From assembly GCA_023055355.1 (NCBI GenBank), contig JALJCS010000001.1:69233381-69297380 (forward strand): a stretch of 64,000 bases of DNA. Reading direction: 5' to 3'. The position numbers were made by a program, and so were the translations under genes. A model generated the notes under the pieces. The model was not told the origin of the DNA, searched no databases, and worked only from the letters and a program-made list of their open reading frames with translations. This DNA is from Agelaius tricolor. Lineage: Eukaryota; Chordata; Aves; Passeriformes; Icteridae. Each line of letters begins with the position of its first letter. Within the stretch, counting starts at the first letter, position 1. Positions 29,317 through 44,400 of this stretch are shown piece after piece.

Positions 29317-32300
29317 CATCAGATGTAGAGCCCTTGCATTTCCCTCCTGCCTGCCTCAAGGCAGGAGTGCCCAGCCTGGCACAGAAGTTGCCATCACCAT
29401 CTCACCATCACTGGAAAGCCTGTTCTGGCACAGCACCTGGGAGAGTGGTTTTGGTTATGGCTGGCATTGAAGTGTGCTCCCCAGTCCATCTGTGCCCAGG
29501 AGCAGTGCCACATCCCCTGTGTGCTGCACTGAGCAGCCTGCTAAACCACCTCCCTAAATAGCAGCTGCCAAACCCCCCGATGTGCACAGACACACAGACA
29601 GCCTTGCAGGTGAGATCCCGGGCTGGCAGTTTGCACTGACACCAGAGCTGCCCCAGAGGCAAGTCCAGGAGCATCCTTAAGTACAACACCAAGGTGTTAA
29701 CGTGCTACATGAGTTGACAGCCTCATCACACCCAGTGCAGCTGTTACAGAGAGATCTAGGGAGGAAACATGTGCCAGATGAAGAACACAGGCAGGGATAT
29801 CAAGTGGACTTGTCAGATGAATTACAGCACTGGTGGGGGGGGAAGATACCTGCTCCTTGGCTTGACCATCAGAATGCTTACCCATCAGTTCTGTTTTCAA
29901 GAATGGTCCAGCAGTTATGACATCTCAAAAAAGTCCTAGAGGATGGTAAAAACTGTTTGTGTTTTTTCCAAGCAGTCAACCTGGAAACACAACAGCTGTT
30001 TAAAATGTACATCAAATGGTATGTGAGCTTTCCTATGTACTCTTACTAGCCATTAAGTTTCCCCAGGCCATGCTATTATTCAATTAATAGGATTGCAGGC
30101 TATAACTGAAGGGATAATACACCTCTCAGAACTCATCAGTTGTGATGCTAGGTGAGAAAGAGGGCCTTATCTTGATTTATTTTACAGCCAAAGGGAATCC
30201 ATGTATCTAATAGCAAGAAAAAGGTATCTTCAAAACATGGTTCTATGCAATCAGTAAGAATCAATAACAATATTGCTATTAGACTCAGTCATCAGAGAAC
30301 AATGGAATTTTAAATCTGTAAACCAAGAAAAAATTTGCACATTCAGTCATTTCCACTTGATAAAGGAGCATTCCTCCTACATGACAAAACAGGTAAAGGT
30401 GTTTGTGCTTTAAATCATGGATGCTAACTTATCCACAATCTAGTCTGAAACTGTGAATCAATTTGGAGTGCCATTCAGCAGCTGCCTTTTTTACTGGTCT
30501 CATACTTGTATGTATTAAATACTGTCCACAGATTTCCTTTGTAGGCCTGTCCCCAGGGACTGAAAACCTGGTGTACTCAACTCATAAATAAAGCTAGTGA
30601 GACATGAGCAAGAAAAAACATAGCATACTTCTGGGCATCACTCCAGGAAAATAAATATGCAAGATGGCACATCACCCTACACAAAGCTGGCAAAGGTAAA
30701 ATAACATTTGGGTTCGATCATTACGGAAAAGAAAATAATTCTGTGTTCATATGTACATGCTGATCTTCCACTGAGACAAAAGGGCCAAGGTAAGACTGGA
30801 GTTTGACTCACAAGGAAACAAACCTCCTGGAAACAGTTGTGGCTTATTTAACCAAATTGAGGGAATCAAGTCTGAATCTGATCCCCAGCTTTCAGGAGGC
30901 CCTTGAATTCTCTAGCAATGACCAACACCCTTATTTCCTATCTCTGTGCTTCATGACTCTTCTTATGGCATAGGCTTGCTTTTAAATTCTAGATATACCT
31001 TTCCCTCAACAGCTACAATGCATGACTTTATGCATTAGTATTAAAACATGGTGAAGAACAAAAGAGGATGAAATGTCCTGCTTTCCTACAATGGGTTTGG
31101 ATGAACATGCTCTCCTGTTTCCATCAGTGCTTCACTCTGTTTTTCTTGAACAGGTTATTACATTTACTAGCATTGCCTCTTTCCTCAGAGTTTATTATTT
31201 TGCTCCCTTTCTGCTCTTCTCTCATTTTCAGTCTTTTCTACAGTTTTTTTTTTGTCTGTTTGTTTTGGAATTTTTTGGTTTGGTTTTTTTTTTTTTTGTC
31301 TAGTCTCCTGAATCCTATTTTCCTATTAATAGGCTTTGCACTGTCTAATCCCCAGGTTAGTTTACTGCTGCTATTTATAAGATACTGAAAAGTTTAAGCC
31401 AATCTATATAATGTATGACAACAGGATTGCACAGAAATACTCATTATTTAAGGGATGAATTGGCAGAAGACACATCCTGCAGATAGCAGACAGATGTCTA
31501 CCTGTGTTTTTTGGCTGTGATTTGGAAATGTACAGAATTCTTTGAGAGCAAATGTGATGTGCTCTTAGCAATTTTAATTTCATTATGCATTGGTCCATGT
31601 TTTTGCTTTTAGGGATGATGGCTTACTGTTGTCTTATAACTGTTTGCCTGGTGATGTTTGCTGGCAATTCTGCTTGTGTTCTTAAATTTTATACATGACA
31701 GTAGAACTGCACGCTCGCTGTGCAGACAAAGATTTAGAACAAGCTATTTATTGATGCTACATTCCATTAATAAGATTCAAAATTTGGAGTTTAAGGAAAA
31801 TATCTTAAAAGTAGTGACTCATTCTATTTCAAATTGTTTGCTTGGGTACTCTTACTGTTACTTTGTGTGTGCATTTTAAAATTACTTTATCCTTTGTAAG
31901 ATTGAACATGTTTATGCTATCTGGTATTGCTACTTGCATTGCACAAAGAACCTGCAGGAAAGATATTCATTGCTGCGATTGAATGACTGCTAAAATATAG
32001 CACCAGGGTTCAATGAGAGGTATATATGCATATCTGCACATTTGTTTAAGGGACTGCAAGGACTGACATAGTTGATGTAGCACATGTAAGCCTTGAGGCA
32101 CCTGGAGATTTTAATTTGGACAACAGAACACTCAGCGTGCCTTTGTGTGTGAGAATCCCAAGGGTGCAGGAGTACAACAAAAGGAGAAAGGGGACTGTAT
32201 GGGATATGTGCACATCCAGCAGTCATCATTACTGGTAGGTAACTCATGCTCTGTTTTCCTCCTAGCAGTTATCTGCATGTGGCATATATCCATATTTTCA

Positions 32301-35300
32301 GCACAGTGTACTCAATAACAACCATTAGTTCCTTCCCTGGCAAACTCAGATTCTTGAGGGGTTGCAATAGGAGCAACACTTTATGTTGCAACCTATCAAG
32401 AGCTGTTAATCTGTGTAACATCTGTTGAATTGGGAAGACAGAGCTTCAGGATGATGCACTGTAGATGTCGAAGATAAATAATTTTCTTGCTGAAATTGTC
32501 AGCACAGATGCTGCTCTGACACAGTATGATCTAACGCTTTACCTGGAATTGCTATAACAATCTTAAAACAGACGTGCAGTCTGCAATAACTAGGTAGGAA
32601 AAGTCAAGTGAATATCTTCAAATACTTCACTTTTTGTAGTTAGCAGGGCACTTGTTACATCCCAAGTGTAAAGAGATGACTGACTCCAATAACGTGGTCT
32701 CACAAAGGAATACAGAAAGATGAATTCTCTAGTTCAGATGTAGCTCCATAACCATCATTGACAGAAACTGGAGGATTCCATTAAGTGCTCTGTATCCAGT
32801 GCACAGAGCACAAAAGAGGGATCAGCTTGATTTTTCCATCTCTCTTGTCATTGAAGTGATGGCCAAAAGTCATTAAGGCATAAAATTTTTGTCAAGGATA
32901 GGAACTTCTGTGAGCTGATGGTTCCAGACACAGGTCCCACTGTGAAGCAGGAGAACTACCTTACATGTACACTTCAAGAACCTTCAATAATTCAGTAAGG
33001 TGGGCAAAGACACTGAATGCAGACTGCTGCAAGTTCAACTTCTTTCAGCCTTTCAGGACTGGCCACTGCTCCAAAGCCAGAAGATGGTTTAAAACATCAT
33101 GTAGCAATTCCTGAAATGCATTCAAGATACTTCACAGGTCTAGGAGGAAAATCTCATTTTCTTTGCCAATTAGAATTGCCTCAATGAGATCTTACCATTG
33201 TGCAAGAATGAGTGAAAAGCAGCACTTCCTATTCTTAACAGCTATCCAGCATGCAGGCAAGAGAGGGAACAACTTGAAGTACAGATACCAAACCATTCCT
33301 TTGTTTGGTGGCTCCAAATGCTGGAAGTCCATTAGTTCTACAGTTACTCTTTTCAGGATATTGGGAAATCAGGACTCTTTTGCCAAGTACTGATTAAAAA
33401 GGTTAATTTTGCTGAGTCTTACTTGATTTTGCCAAGTCATCTGCCAATGGGAAGGACTGACAGGAAAGAATAAAAGGAAACAGCTATCCGTGGAACATGG
33501 AAATCATTGCCTTATTGGCCTGTGCTTGAAGATGTCCATTCAGGGCAACTCTATTCTGAGCAGATGCCTTCAACTGTTTTTGATTTCCTGTCTGTGTTTG
33601 GAGGAGGAGAATCTGCTGAAATCTTTCAAGCAGATACTCTGCAGACTAAGCACAACACGAAAAAAGATTTTATGCAAATACCGTAATTTAATTTCTTCCT
33701 GGCACAGAGAGTAATGTCACATTCTCACACTATTGACATGAAGCCATATAAGATTGCTAACAATCATGATGATCTTTCTGGTTCAGATATTTGTCCACTG
33801 GAAACTGGTTTAAGGGTCTGACTTAACTGCACACAGTCCATCCAAAAACTATCAGATGACAAAAGCTTTCTGTCATGACTTGTATGGTGTCAAGACCTAA
33901 CCTATATCCTGTAAGTTACCCATTTCCTATGAGGAATTACTTTATACTATCATATAACAGAATAGCAACCACCTATTCTGCACTGAAATATTTACCTACT
34001 TTCTAGTGTTTCAACAAGCACAATTTCCCTGAACTGACAGAATTTTTACAGTAAAAAGAGAGGTAAGGGTTCTGTGGTTTGGGGAAGTCAAAGGGAAATT
34101 CACTGCCTGGTTCAAAAGCAAATATCCATGTGACCATGTCTAAATTGATGGTTTCTGTAGCTCACTGCCTTCAACAAGAAAACTTTTAAAAAAGGGGAAG
34201 GACACATTGATTTGTATGTGTGAATTCTCCAGCTAATCTTCCCACTTGACTTATAAGAAACTGAGTGATGCATTTGGGGTTTGTTATTTGAATCCCCACT
34301 GTTTAAAAGCCCCCCTGAGGATAAATAAGACCACCACAGCTGTGTGACACTGTAATTGAACCAAAAGTCCTTTGGACCATGAGCAAACACAGTATATAAT
34401 CCACAGCCCCTCCTCCCCAAGCCCTATCCACTCCAGATGTCTTATGGCACAAGGACCACCGGCAGACTGCTCATGACACTTAGAATGCTCCTGTACTAAC
34501 CCACCAAACTCACTCAGGTGCCCAGATGCCAAGGTGCTCTAAGGAAAGGGCAACATGCCCATTTCTGAGGTCAGTCCTGTATCTTTGCGGTACAAAATGT
34601 GGTTAAGCATTATTTTCAAAAAGGTTTCAGGTCTGCTTTCATTGGAGCATAAATCTAGGTCTTAAGTGATTATGCAAATGAAGTAATTATGTAAATCTGT
34701 AAGACTTATGACAACTGGAATTAAGACTGAGGATATAAATGTGGACTTTGCTATCTTGCATTTGGTGAGGGAGTTTTTATTTTTCTGAACATTGTAATAT
34801 ATGAAAACTTTAATTCTAACACAAATCTTTACTAACAAATCAGGTTGATGGGCAGAATGATAAAGGTTAAGCATAATTTGTTATTTACAGTTTTCAAAAT
34901 CATACACAAATCCCCGTGTTCTGAGTGCTAAACTCTCCTGACCTATACATATGTTGTTTATTTTATTAGACTACATGTGAATGAAGTGAACAGCTGTGAC
35001 CTCCCCTTGTACTTTGAAAGGTCTCCGATAAAAAACAAACAAATCCTCTCTAAGAAAAAAAAAAATTAATTTGGAGCCATTCATTCTGTTTATATAAGGA
35101 CTTCTGAATGTAATAAAAACATGGAATAATTTCATAATTAATAGCGAAGAGGCAGGTAAGGGAGACTCTCACACCTGTTCATATGTAGTTTTGGAATCGT
35201 CTCGTAACATTTCAGTTATAGTGCACTGTTCACCACCACAGTTTTCTAACAGAGAACCAGACTCACTGTAAATGGATATGACACTCATGTAAGCCTCTAC

Positions 35301-38300
35301 ATGGGCTGAAACTGAGTTCAAGCAATACCGTTCCCTCTTTGTGCAACTTTCAGTTACCTAAAATATGTTATTAAAAGGATCTCCCTCTTTCCATACATAA
35401 TTTAAACAATTTTTTGTTCGATTTGGTGTGACTTTTAAAATGTAATCACTAAACTGATACTAGTATTTATTTTTAATAAAGTCACTAAAATTACTGTGTC
35501 TGCTCTGCAGGCTTATATTGCTTTTATTACACCAAATGATTTATTTCAAATAGCTAACAGTACACGAAAACTAGGTGTGTGTAACCCATTGTTAAACTAA
35601 TGCATAAGCTAATGTAGTCTTATAAAGATTTAGTTTATGTCAAAAAATGAGACAATCAGTGTAAGTTTTGAATGTGACTAAAACATGATACACATATTTC
35701 ACTGTAAAGCACTTACAGCAATTATCACCCAATATCCCTTCTCTATGCCTCCTGGACTGCACACACTCCTTTTTCCCCCCAGAAAATACAGCTCTTCAAA
35801 TATGAGCACACATAATGAGAATACAACAACAAAACAAGAAAAAAGGCCTCTGAACTCAGCTAGAGAATGAGGCTGCTGCCTCCCCAGCTACAAGATGGTG
35901 TTGATCAGCTTTCTGCAAGACAGCTGCTTGCAGTTTCTGCTAAGCTGTGCACTCAGTATGGGATGTGGAAGAGAGGATGATGGGGTACTGGGATAGGAGC
36001 CTGGAAACAGGGAATAGTGAAGCTCAGGGAATGTTATGGTGTGGAGGGAACTGAAGAAGGAAAATGCAATCAAGCCATTGGTTTGTGACTCACTGACACC
36101 ATGTATTGTATTTGCCTTGTTCTTGGCCTGTGCAAGTTTGATGATCTCTGTCCTTGGTGTTCTTCCACTTACTCCCACTGATATGTGAGCTTTTGCATGT
36201 GTCAGCTGACCCAGATGTTTCTCCTCCACTCACTGTCTTCCAATTTGACTGAGCAATTCCTGGGATTAACAGGCAAAAAAATACATGAACGGGATGTATT
36301 TTCAGTAACAAATTCTGCAGCTAACTGAAAAGTAAAAATTAATTAAAATACTTTTAAACATTTAGTCAGCAGATGAGTGATTTGGTGTCTTCTACTTTTT
36401 AAAATTTTCATATGTAATCATATTTAGAATAATTGAAATTCTATGATGAATTACCAGAGTCTGTTACAGATTCTCTGCCTTTTAAGACTGAAGTTTTGAC
36501 AGAAAATTTGTTCACGCTTGCCATATCACTGCCTGGAGAGGTGCAGGAACATGCAAAGAAAGCAAGCAGAACATAGCTGTAGCTGGCTAGGTTCATTTAA
36601 TCCAAATGTTTAATAACCAAATGTTCCTAAAAATAAATAAGAAATAGCAATCTCTTCTGTATCAAAGGATATATTTGAATTCCCTGGGCAAGTTTGGTTT
36701 AAGCTTATGAGGTATGTGTTAGTGGAAAGGAAATACACAAATAAAAGATGAATATGTTCTGAACTACTTTACCAACAAAGAGGAGGGGAGGACACAAAGT
36801 TCTGTACTTTGTTCTTGAAACAAGCAGAATAACTTCCCTCAAAGCACACACTGTGAACTGCACAGGCTTTAACAAGAGCCCATGCCTGGTCAGATACCCA
36901 AATCAGCTCTCTGTGCCCAGCTGGAGTCACGTCATGTCAGTGGACATGTTAGCTTAAGGCACAAAGCACTAATAAGAACATATTTACCCAGCTAAGAGGA
37001 AAAGTGCAGTAAATCTCTCTGTGTCATTTTCCACCGTGTTCCTCAAACAGTTACATAAACCCAACCCACATTTCTATCTTACTATGTCACAGATATAATC
37101 CTCTCTCTAATAAAATAATAATAACAAAAGATCTACATTTGAAAAAACATCTTAAATAATTTGCAGACATGATTAACAGTTCTGCTGAATGGTAAAAATC
37201 TGGTTATAGCAGCTAGGGTATGGTGGTTTTTTAGGGGCAGGATAAAGTTTATTTTATTCTCTGTAACTGTGTATCCTCAGCTGAACCTACCAGCCCTTTG
37301 CTGTGTGAGGATTATAACTCACGCAGTTGGATCAGCCTCTGTTTCTATTTTTAGTGCAGATCTTGCTCCTTATTTAGTCCTGATTGCATAGCCAGAACTG
37401 CATTCTCAGCAGCTCAGTGAAAAGCCTGCCTGTTCCATTTTATAACTTTTCCAGACAAAAAGATGGGAAGCCTGTAGCTTTCCAAACAGTCTTATTTTAG
37501 GAGCTTGCAACACGATATAGTCCAAAAACCCAAGGGCCACATGAATCCCTGCTGAAATACTATAGACTTTCCTGAAGTTTTACACAGCAAGAATCTGGTT
37601 GCTTCTAAGTTAACTGGGATATTAAAAAAAAAAAAGCCAACAACAAAAACAAACAAACAAAAACCCCAAATCAAAACAAACAAAAACCACCAACCAAAAT
37701 ATCCCAACAAACCCAAATAACCAAAACCAAACAAACCCCCAAATTCTCCAAAAACCTTCTTTGCCCTAAATATTTAAAATATATCTATTGAAACGGTATT
37801 AAACATCTGGATCAAATTCTTCAAAAAGCATTTTATCCTCCTTAGATTCATAGTTTATAAATCCAATTCAGGAAGGCAACTACTAGCCAAAAAAGAAATA
37901 AACAAGGAAAAATGGAAAATGTTGGTTTTAAAGAATCTCTTAGCAGGGATGACCACACAGAAGTAATTTTCTGCCACTCAATTAAAACCATAAGAACATT
38001 CCTGGGTTTGAACAAAGTTTTCCCATTACAGCAAGGAATTTCTGCAATTCTGTCAGCATCAGCTAAAATGCTTCACCTTCACTTCTAGGATTTGCTTCTG
38101 GAATATCTTCTCAGTAATTTATACTTTCTAAGCTACAGTTCCATTTGTTGCATGCAAGTGCATAACTGAAACCCAAGATTAAGATGATCGAGACCACTCG
38201 GAGGCTATAAACACACAAAATGCAAAAAATCTACACGGATAATGCATGTAAAATACATTTTTATCCACATGTAGAATGTCAATAATGGGTCCTATTTTCA

Positions 38301-41300
38301 TGTGAGAAGACACTGCATCTTAACATACACTGAAATTACACGTAACTCCAAACAGGTCTTTTATTCCTAACACAAGATACTTATAGCCTTGCATGCACAG
38401 ACCTCTTGAATGTAATCCTGAATCCTTTCTCTCCAAACCTGCCATAAATTGCTAAGGAATCATTATGCTGGTCAGGCAGTGGTCACTGAATTCAGCCAGT
38501 TTTATTGTACATGTAAGGATATCCAGCACTCCTCCTGTAGTGAGCGGGGAGATTGACTGTAGACAGAAATCTCCCTCAACTGCCCCTGTATTCAGGCTGT
38601 TGACTAGTCCCTTCATGGCACACTGAGAACACAAAGGCAGATTTAAAAGAAAATTAACTGGAGGAGTAAAGAATTAAAATCAATGAAGAGAAGGAGGGAC
38701 TGATGTATTCTCATTGTAAATTTAATTACCCCTTAGTCCAAAACTGGACAAATTACAAAGCCAATACAAAACAGAAGAGCCATAAAAATTATGTATTCAG
38801 CAGGTCTGCATTTACATATTCTGTGTCCCCCAAATATCTTACTGATTCTGTGAAAATGGAGAATACTCCAAATACATGAAGTCAAGTTCCATATCTTGAT
38901 TTAAATGACAGGCTTGGAATGCCACAAGAAGTACTCTAGATCACTATCTGGAAGGCAGAGGGTTAGAAACTGAAAGAAGTGGAAGTCATTAACTGAAAAG
39001 ACCCAAGTACTTGAAAGCCTGCTCATTCTAGCCGCTCTCAGAAACATTGCACCCTTGTACCCTGAGTGGAGATTACTGAAATTTGGGTATTTGGGATGTG
39101 GAATGTCTTGGCTCAGCTTCTCAATGTAACACATAAAGTTGAAACTCTAGCACATTTGGACAAATATAATTTAAAAATACTCATACCAAGACACCAATGT
39201 GCAAATTGGGGTGATGAAATCACAATTTGTGTGCCTAAAAATTAGGAACAAAGATTTAAGCATGACTATTCTGAGAAAAAGGTATTTAAGAACAGGGTTT
39301 TACTCTCAAAAAGTGACTCAGATTTTTTTCAAGATTATACTGAGAGACTGAACTGCACCTGAAATCCTTCAGAAAATGCCTAAAAACCTAACACAGCCAG
39401 AGACTAGGATAGTGTCCTTTAAGCCCGTTTCAAAGGCTGTGCATGACAGAGGAGCCCCAGAAGCTGATACTGAGTTGCAGGGGTCCAGGACATAGTTTGA
39501 AAGTCTGTACACCTTTATATTCCAGGACGGTGTGGAGAAGTTTTTCACAGGAAAACCCTCCATGGAATCATTACAAGATTTTTTCTAGCAAGCCTCTGGC
39601 ATGGATTTTCTTATGAAACACCACAGCATAGTGCAAAGAGTATCAAATTACTCACAACTATTCTGGATATATTTTTTCATAAAAAACGTGACTGCTGAAT
39701 CCATTTGGAAGAAATCCTGATCTAAGTGTATCTAGCTTTGTTTGTAATTCAACACTATAAAGAGTACCCTAACAAATTATGAGTATTTTGCAACTGATGT
39801 AGTAACTATTTCTGCATTTTCAGTTAAGAGTGACCATTTCTGTTTTGAATTAGGAAATCTGCATAGCATTAAAATAAATTACTCAAGTGCCATTTTAAAT
39901 CAAAATTAAGTAGGTCACTTTGAAGTCAGCTTTGATGGGTAGTTTTGTTGTTGGTTTTGGTTTTCTTTTTCAAATGAGAGCATGAGTCTGTTCCCTCAGC
40001 ACCACTTAATCACTGGTAACTTTTATGAAGAGCAAACAAAAGGCCTCTTCTATTTATCCATTATGTCCCTAAGAGGTGAGAACAACTTGATGCAAATGAA
40101 AATCATTAAAGCATTCTGCACTACCATTAACTGTCTGAATATGTGTCTATGCAAATGCAGCACATTACCCAGTGAAACTGCAGCCTCATGACCTTTTGCA
40201 TTGAAAATCTATGCCTTATGACTCTCTTAGCAGCTGAAATGCTTTCTATGATGTGTCTTTGTGTAAGTGTTTGGTTTGGACAGGTACAGTAATGGAGTGC
40301 AAAGCATTTCACATATTCAGTTTCAGACACCCTTTCACCCTGTCTGGGGAAGGGATAACATCAAAGATACCCAATTTGCAGCAGTGCTACGGTACAAATA
40401 ATAAGCCAAAATGTGATTGCCCAGATCCAATCCTGCATGCATTTACACCCATAACTGCACTCAAATAAGTAGTTCCATTTAAGATACAATGAACATATAA
40501 TAATGCAAAACTGTGACTGGTTTGTAGGATTACAGGCCTAATTAGATATTAAACCTACTGACCTAATTCTTTAGAACTCTGTCCTTTGTGCAGCCATCTC
40601 AAATGGTGTGCAGAACCTGGCTATTCCCACCCGGTGCCACAGTGCCTGCCCGATGAGATGGGTCAATGTATGGAACTTAGAGAGCTTAGGCCTCCAACAG
40701 CAGTACCTGCTGACAGCAATGCACCACAACTCCTGTCTTTTTAAAAGCTTGAACCACAGACAGATTTACAATAGCCCAGACAACAGGTCACAGGACATTT
40801 ATTGCTGTTCAGTCTGTCTCTCTCCTTGGCAAAATTTAGGTCAGTCTTCAGACACAACTTTGCACCTGCTGCATAAGCCTTTCTTTAACTAAGTCTTTGG
40901 CTTAGGCTATCTCCCCCTCCTTTGGGACATATCCCTTTGTTGCATGCTTTTATGTAGCAGCAGAGTGGTTAGGACAGTGCATTATTCAACAGCAGCTGAA
41001 GAGGCAACAGCAGACTGGATTCTAGGCCTTCCATTTGAAGGACACCAAGACAACCTCTCCTGTCTCACAGTCCTGGCACACTCTGAGGAGAATCCTTCAA
41101 TCAGCAGGTAGTTGCATGTAAAGCATCTCTTACCTCCAGTTTGGGATTTTGCCAATCATTGCTGATGACTGGAAGACTTAGAGGACAAAAAGAATAAGGA
41201 AATCTTAATTTCCTAGGCCTGCTGATGTTTTTTTCATTGGACAATAATTAGATACCTTACATACACAGTACTGAGTGCAGGGACAAAGGACCTTTAGGCA

Positions 41301-41350
41301 GGGGCCCTTATTACTCATTTATTTGGATTTTATGAAGAGTTATTAATGCG
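29317..41350. other. Intergenic, no gene recognised
   Basis: 12 kb without convincing coding sequence. The only distinctive object is the A/C-rich simple region at 37623-37745. A short segment at 40420-40475 resembles the old interspersed repeat fragment near 8985. T/G-rich runs occur at 31240-31300. Confidence 0.7.
37623..37745. repeat. A/C-rich simple sequence, CAAA-like
   Basis: About 120 bases almost without G or T, built on CAAA, CAAAA and CCAAA units (for example AAACAAACAAACAAAAACC). The opposite strand is G/T-rich and gives a low-complexity open reading frame, which is not a gene. Confidence 0.85.
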
Positions 41351-41481
41351 TTTCAAGGCCAGGCTGGATGGGTGTTTGAGCATGCTGGTCTAGTGGAAGG
41401 TGTCCCTACCCTTGGCTGAGGGTTTGGAACTAGATGATGTCTGCAGTCCCTTCCAAGCCAAAACATTCTATGGTTCTATTT
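41351..41481 (+). mobile_element. CR1 LINE 3' end fragment
   Basis: Begins TTTCAAGGCCAGGCTGGATG, includes GTCTAGTGGAAGGTGTCCCT and GGAACTAGATGATGTC, and ends ATTCTATGGTTCTAT. It is the classic final 130 bases of an avian CR1 in + orientation. Confidence 0.93.
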
Positions 41482-44400
41482 GAAGAACATGGAAAAGAAA
41501 TCAATCAATGAAACTGAATAACCCTAAAGGTCTTTTTCTGAATTTGGCAAACTGGCACATTTTAAAAATCTGATTTAGTAAAATGATCCCCAGGAACAAA
41601 CCTGAATACCAGCCTACTTGTCACCTGGCCAGCATGCTGGGGGGCAGTTTGGGACCATAAGAGCAAGAGCCACCCAAAGCAGCATTCCCACAGTGGTCAG
41701 GAACAGCAGGGTGATGCAGTGGTTTCAGCAGCCCTTTTCATTTCCCACTATAGCTGCAATGTATGGTAAGTAACATTAAAAAGGATCCAAAGGAGGAAAT
41801 TGTGAATTCTACTCTAATGCTACAGTTCATACCAAATAATTTGGAACTTTTAAACCTTGGAAGTAGCAGTGTTATAATTTTATAAACAATTAAATTAAAA
41901 TAAGCTTAAAAGTTTTGTGTTCTTAGGAACATAAATATAATGCTAACAACAATACAGTATTTACTGAAAAGTTGTGCCTATAACAAGCTAATTCATCTAA
42001 TTTTCTATCAGAACACAAGAAAAAAAGCTGTTTATGTAGCTCTTTATGTTTCCAGGTAACACACTTTATCCTGTTAGCAACTACTGCTGTATTTTCTCTT
42101 TATCTGAGTGGAATTTACTTCTAAACAGAACTATTTAATTTAAAAAATGTTAATACTTTCAAATTATGATAAAAGATTAAAGCTACTCAGGATAAGCTAG
42201 AAAAACATGGATGCTGTAGATTCCTTTGTTTAAAATAAGTAATTTCTGAAGTACTTAAAAAAAAAGCAATTCTGTGCCAGTAAGAAAAAGAAGAAATTAG
42301 GGAACTGACTAGTAACCCTGGCTGGAGCAAGAGAGGGGAAACTCAGATTAGTGGTATTGAAAGCTTGATCATAAAACATAGTGGCAGCTAAAACATTTGG
42401 TATTTAAACATGGTAATTTTTTTTCCTCCAACAGCAACTAAGAAAAGGTAGCCATTTTTCATAAGAAATCCAATTTCCTCTTCAAACAAATAGATATTAA
42501 AAAAAAAAAAAAACTTAGAATGCTTTTAAAAGCTTATTAATTACACAAAAAATGCAGTCTAATTTTTAATGTGTACCTAAAGATCTACCGAGAATAGCCA
42601 CCATAGCTGCTATCTTTAGACAATGATCAAGGAAAAAAAAATCAGGGTATGGAGAAAAGGTATTGTTTAATTAAAGACATGCCCATTTTCCTCAAAGCAC
42701 AAGAGACCTTGGCCCTGACAATTCTTGTTTCAAATGTCCAGCCCTAATGCCTTATTTCAGACTGTTGCTACAGCTTTGCAGACATGCCTGCAACTACACT
42801 TGATTTACTGACTGATTATCTTCTGTTTCCTTTTAAAGGTAAAGAATGTGTCTAAAGCTGAGCTGAAGAATGTGATCACTTCTTAGAAGGTTCTCTTCCC
42901 TCACTTAACAATGTGAGACTCTTTTAAAGTTATTTTTATGGCATAATAATTTCCTATTTCCCCCTGTGCATTAGTAATTTCACTCACTTTTTTTTTCTTT
43001 CAAAAAACCACTGTCCTAATGGAAGCGCATCAGTAAATTATTAGAGATTAAAAATGAAACAGGTCAAAAGCCTCAGGCCTGTCCTCAGAAAAACAGGACA
43101 AAATACTGTCTCCACAAAAGAGCTTACAAAGTAGCACAGGGAAAGGAAGGTGGAGGTAGAGTGTGTGAAGAGGCTGGAATACGAAATAGTACTTGATACT
43201 TCACAGATTTTGGGGGCAGTGTTGTTTCATCTTATTAGCCAAGTCATCAAGTTCCTGCTTTTGGACAAAAACAAGTGTCACTGATTTTCTAAGTAAAACA
43301 GCTGCAAGATTATTCAAGACACAGCAGGAAACATGCACCATATTATGACAGAATCCAGTCCTAGTCACTTAAGTGCACAGCTCCCAGAGAGAACATGGCC
43401 CATTTCTGTATTGTGACTATGTGTGTTTATAAACAGCACACATGATTTTCCTCCCCAAAATCTGGAAACAGAATCACAGTGTCTTGCCTTTCAATCTGTC
43501 CTATCTTCAGTTAGTACACAGCATTAGATTAGCAGATTTACTTTATAAACCCCATTTTGCATTTCCAGTGGTACCTCCCTCATGCTTTGAGACATAAAAT
43601 GATCAAGACATTGGCATTAAAATTAATTTTATTTGCAAAATTCAAATTGTTGAGGTAGATCTGTGTGCTGATGGGGTCTGCACACTCTCATAGTAATAAT
43701 AATATCTCAAAATAACATAATAATATCATCCCTTCACTGCAAGTCCTGAGGAAAAAAGAACACTAGCAAAAAGAACTCAGTAAATGAACACTTTTGAAAA
43801 TAGGCTTCAGTAGCCACAAAATTAGTTTTTTTAAACATCTAGATAAGAGCCTTACCTCTGAAATTGCATTAAACAATTTCAGACGAAGCAAGCCTGAAAA
43901 TATTAGCCTTAAAGGACAGCAGAATACTAGGCAATATTTACCTTACAATAAAACAAATACCTCCACTTCCCCCAAAAGCCAGAACAAAATACAGGGTCCA
44001 AAGCAACTCTTTGGATAGTACATAACTCAATTTTTGGAAAGCGTATGGTACTCCAATGAAACCTCAAAAATCTCTTAGGATGTGCTGCATAGGTTACAAT
44101 GCAGAATGAGAGGTCCAAAGGACTGTGTAAAAATTCTGTAGCTTAAAGTAAACAGTAACTATTACAGGGCTCAGAATAAAACTGGAATATAGGAAAAGAA
44201 GTAATTTATCTATACCTGTGGTGCCACAGGAACCATTGTGAGGCCTTGTTTTATTTGACAGCTTCATTAATCCCCAAGAGGCTACAATGTGGGCAACTCT
44301 GAGGACACTGAGATACTTCAACATAAATTAGTGAGGCTAAAATGCAGCCAGAAAACTATAAAATTAAATTAAATACAAGAAAAAGAAAGCTACTGCTATG

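Noticed and set aside
37492..37734. Minus-strand frame rich in Phe, Gly, Val and Leu, resembling a membrane protein
   Set aside because: Arises from the A/C-rich simple repeat read on the opposite strand.
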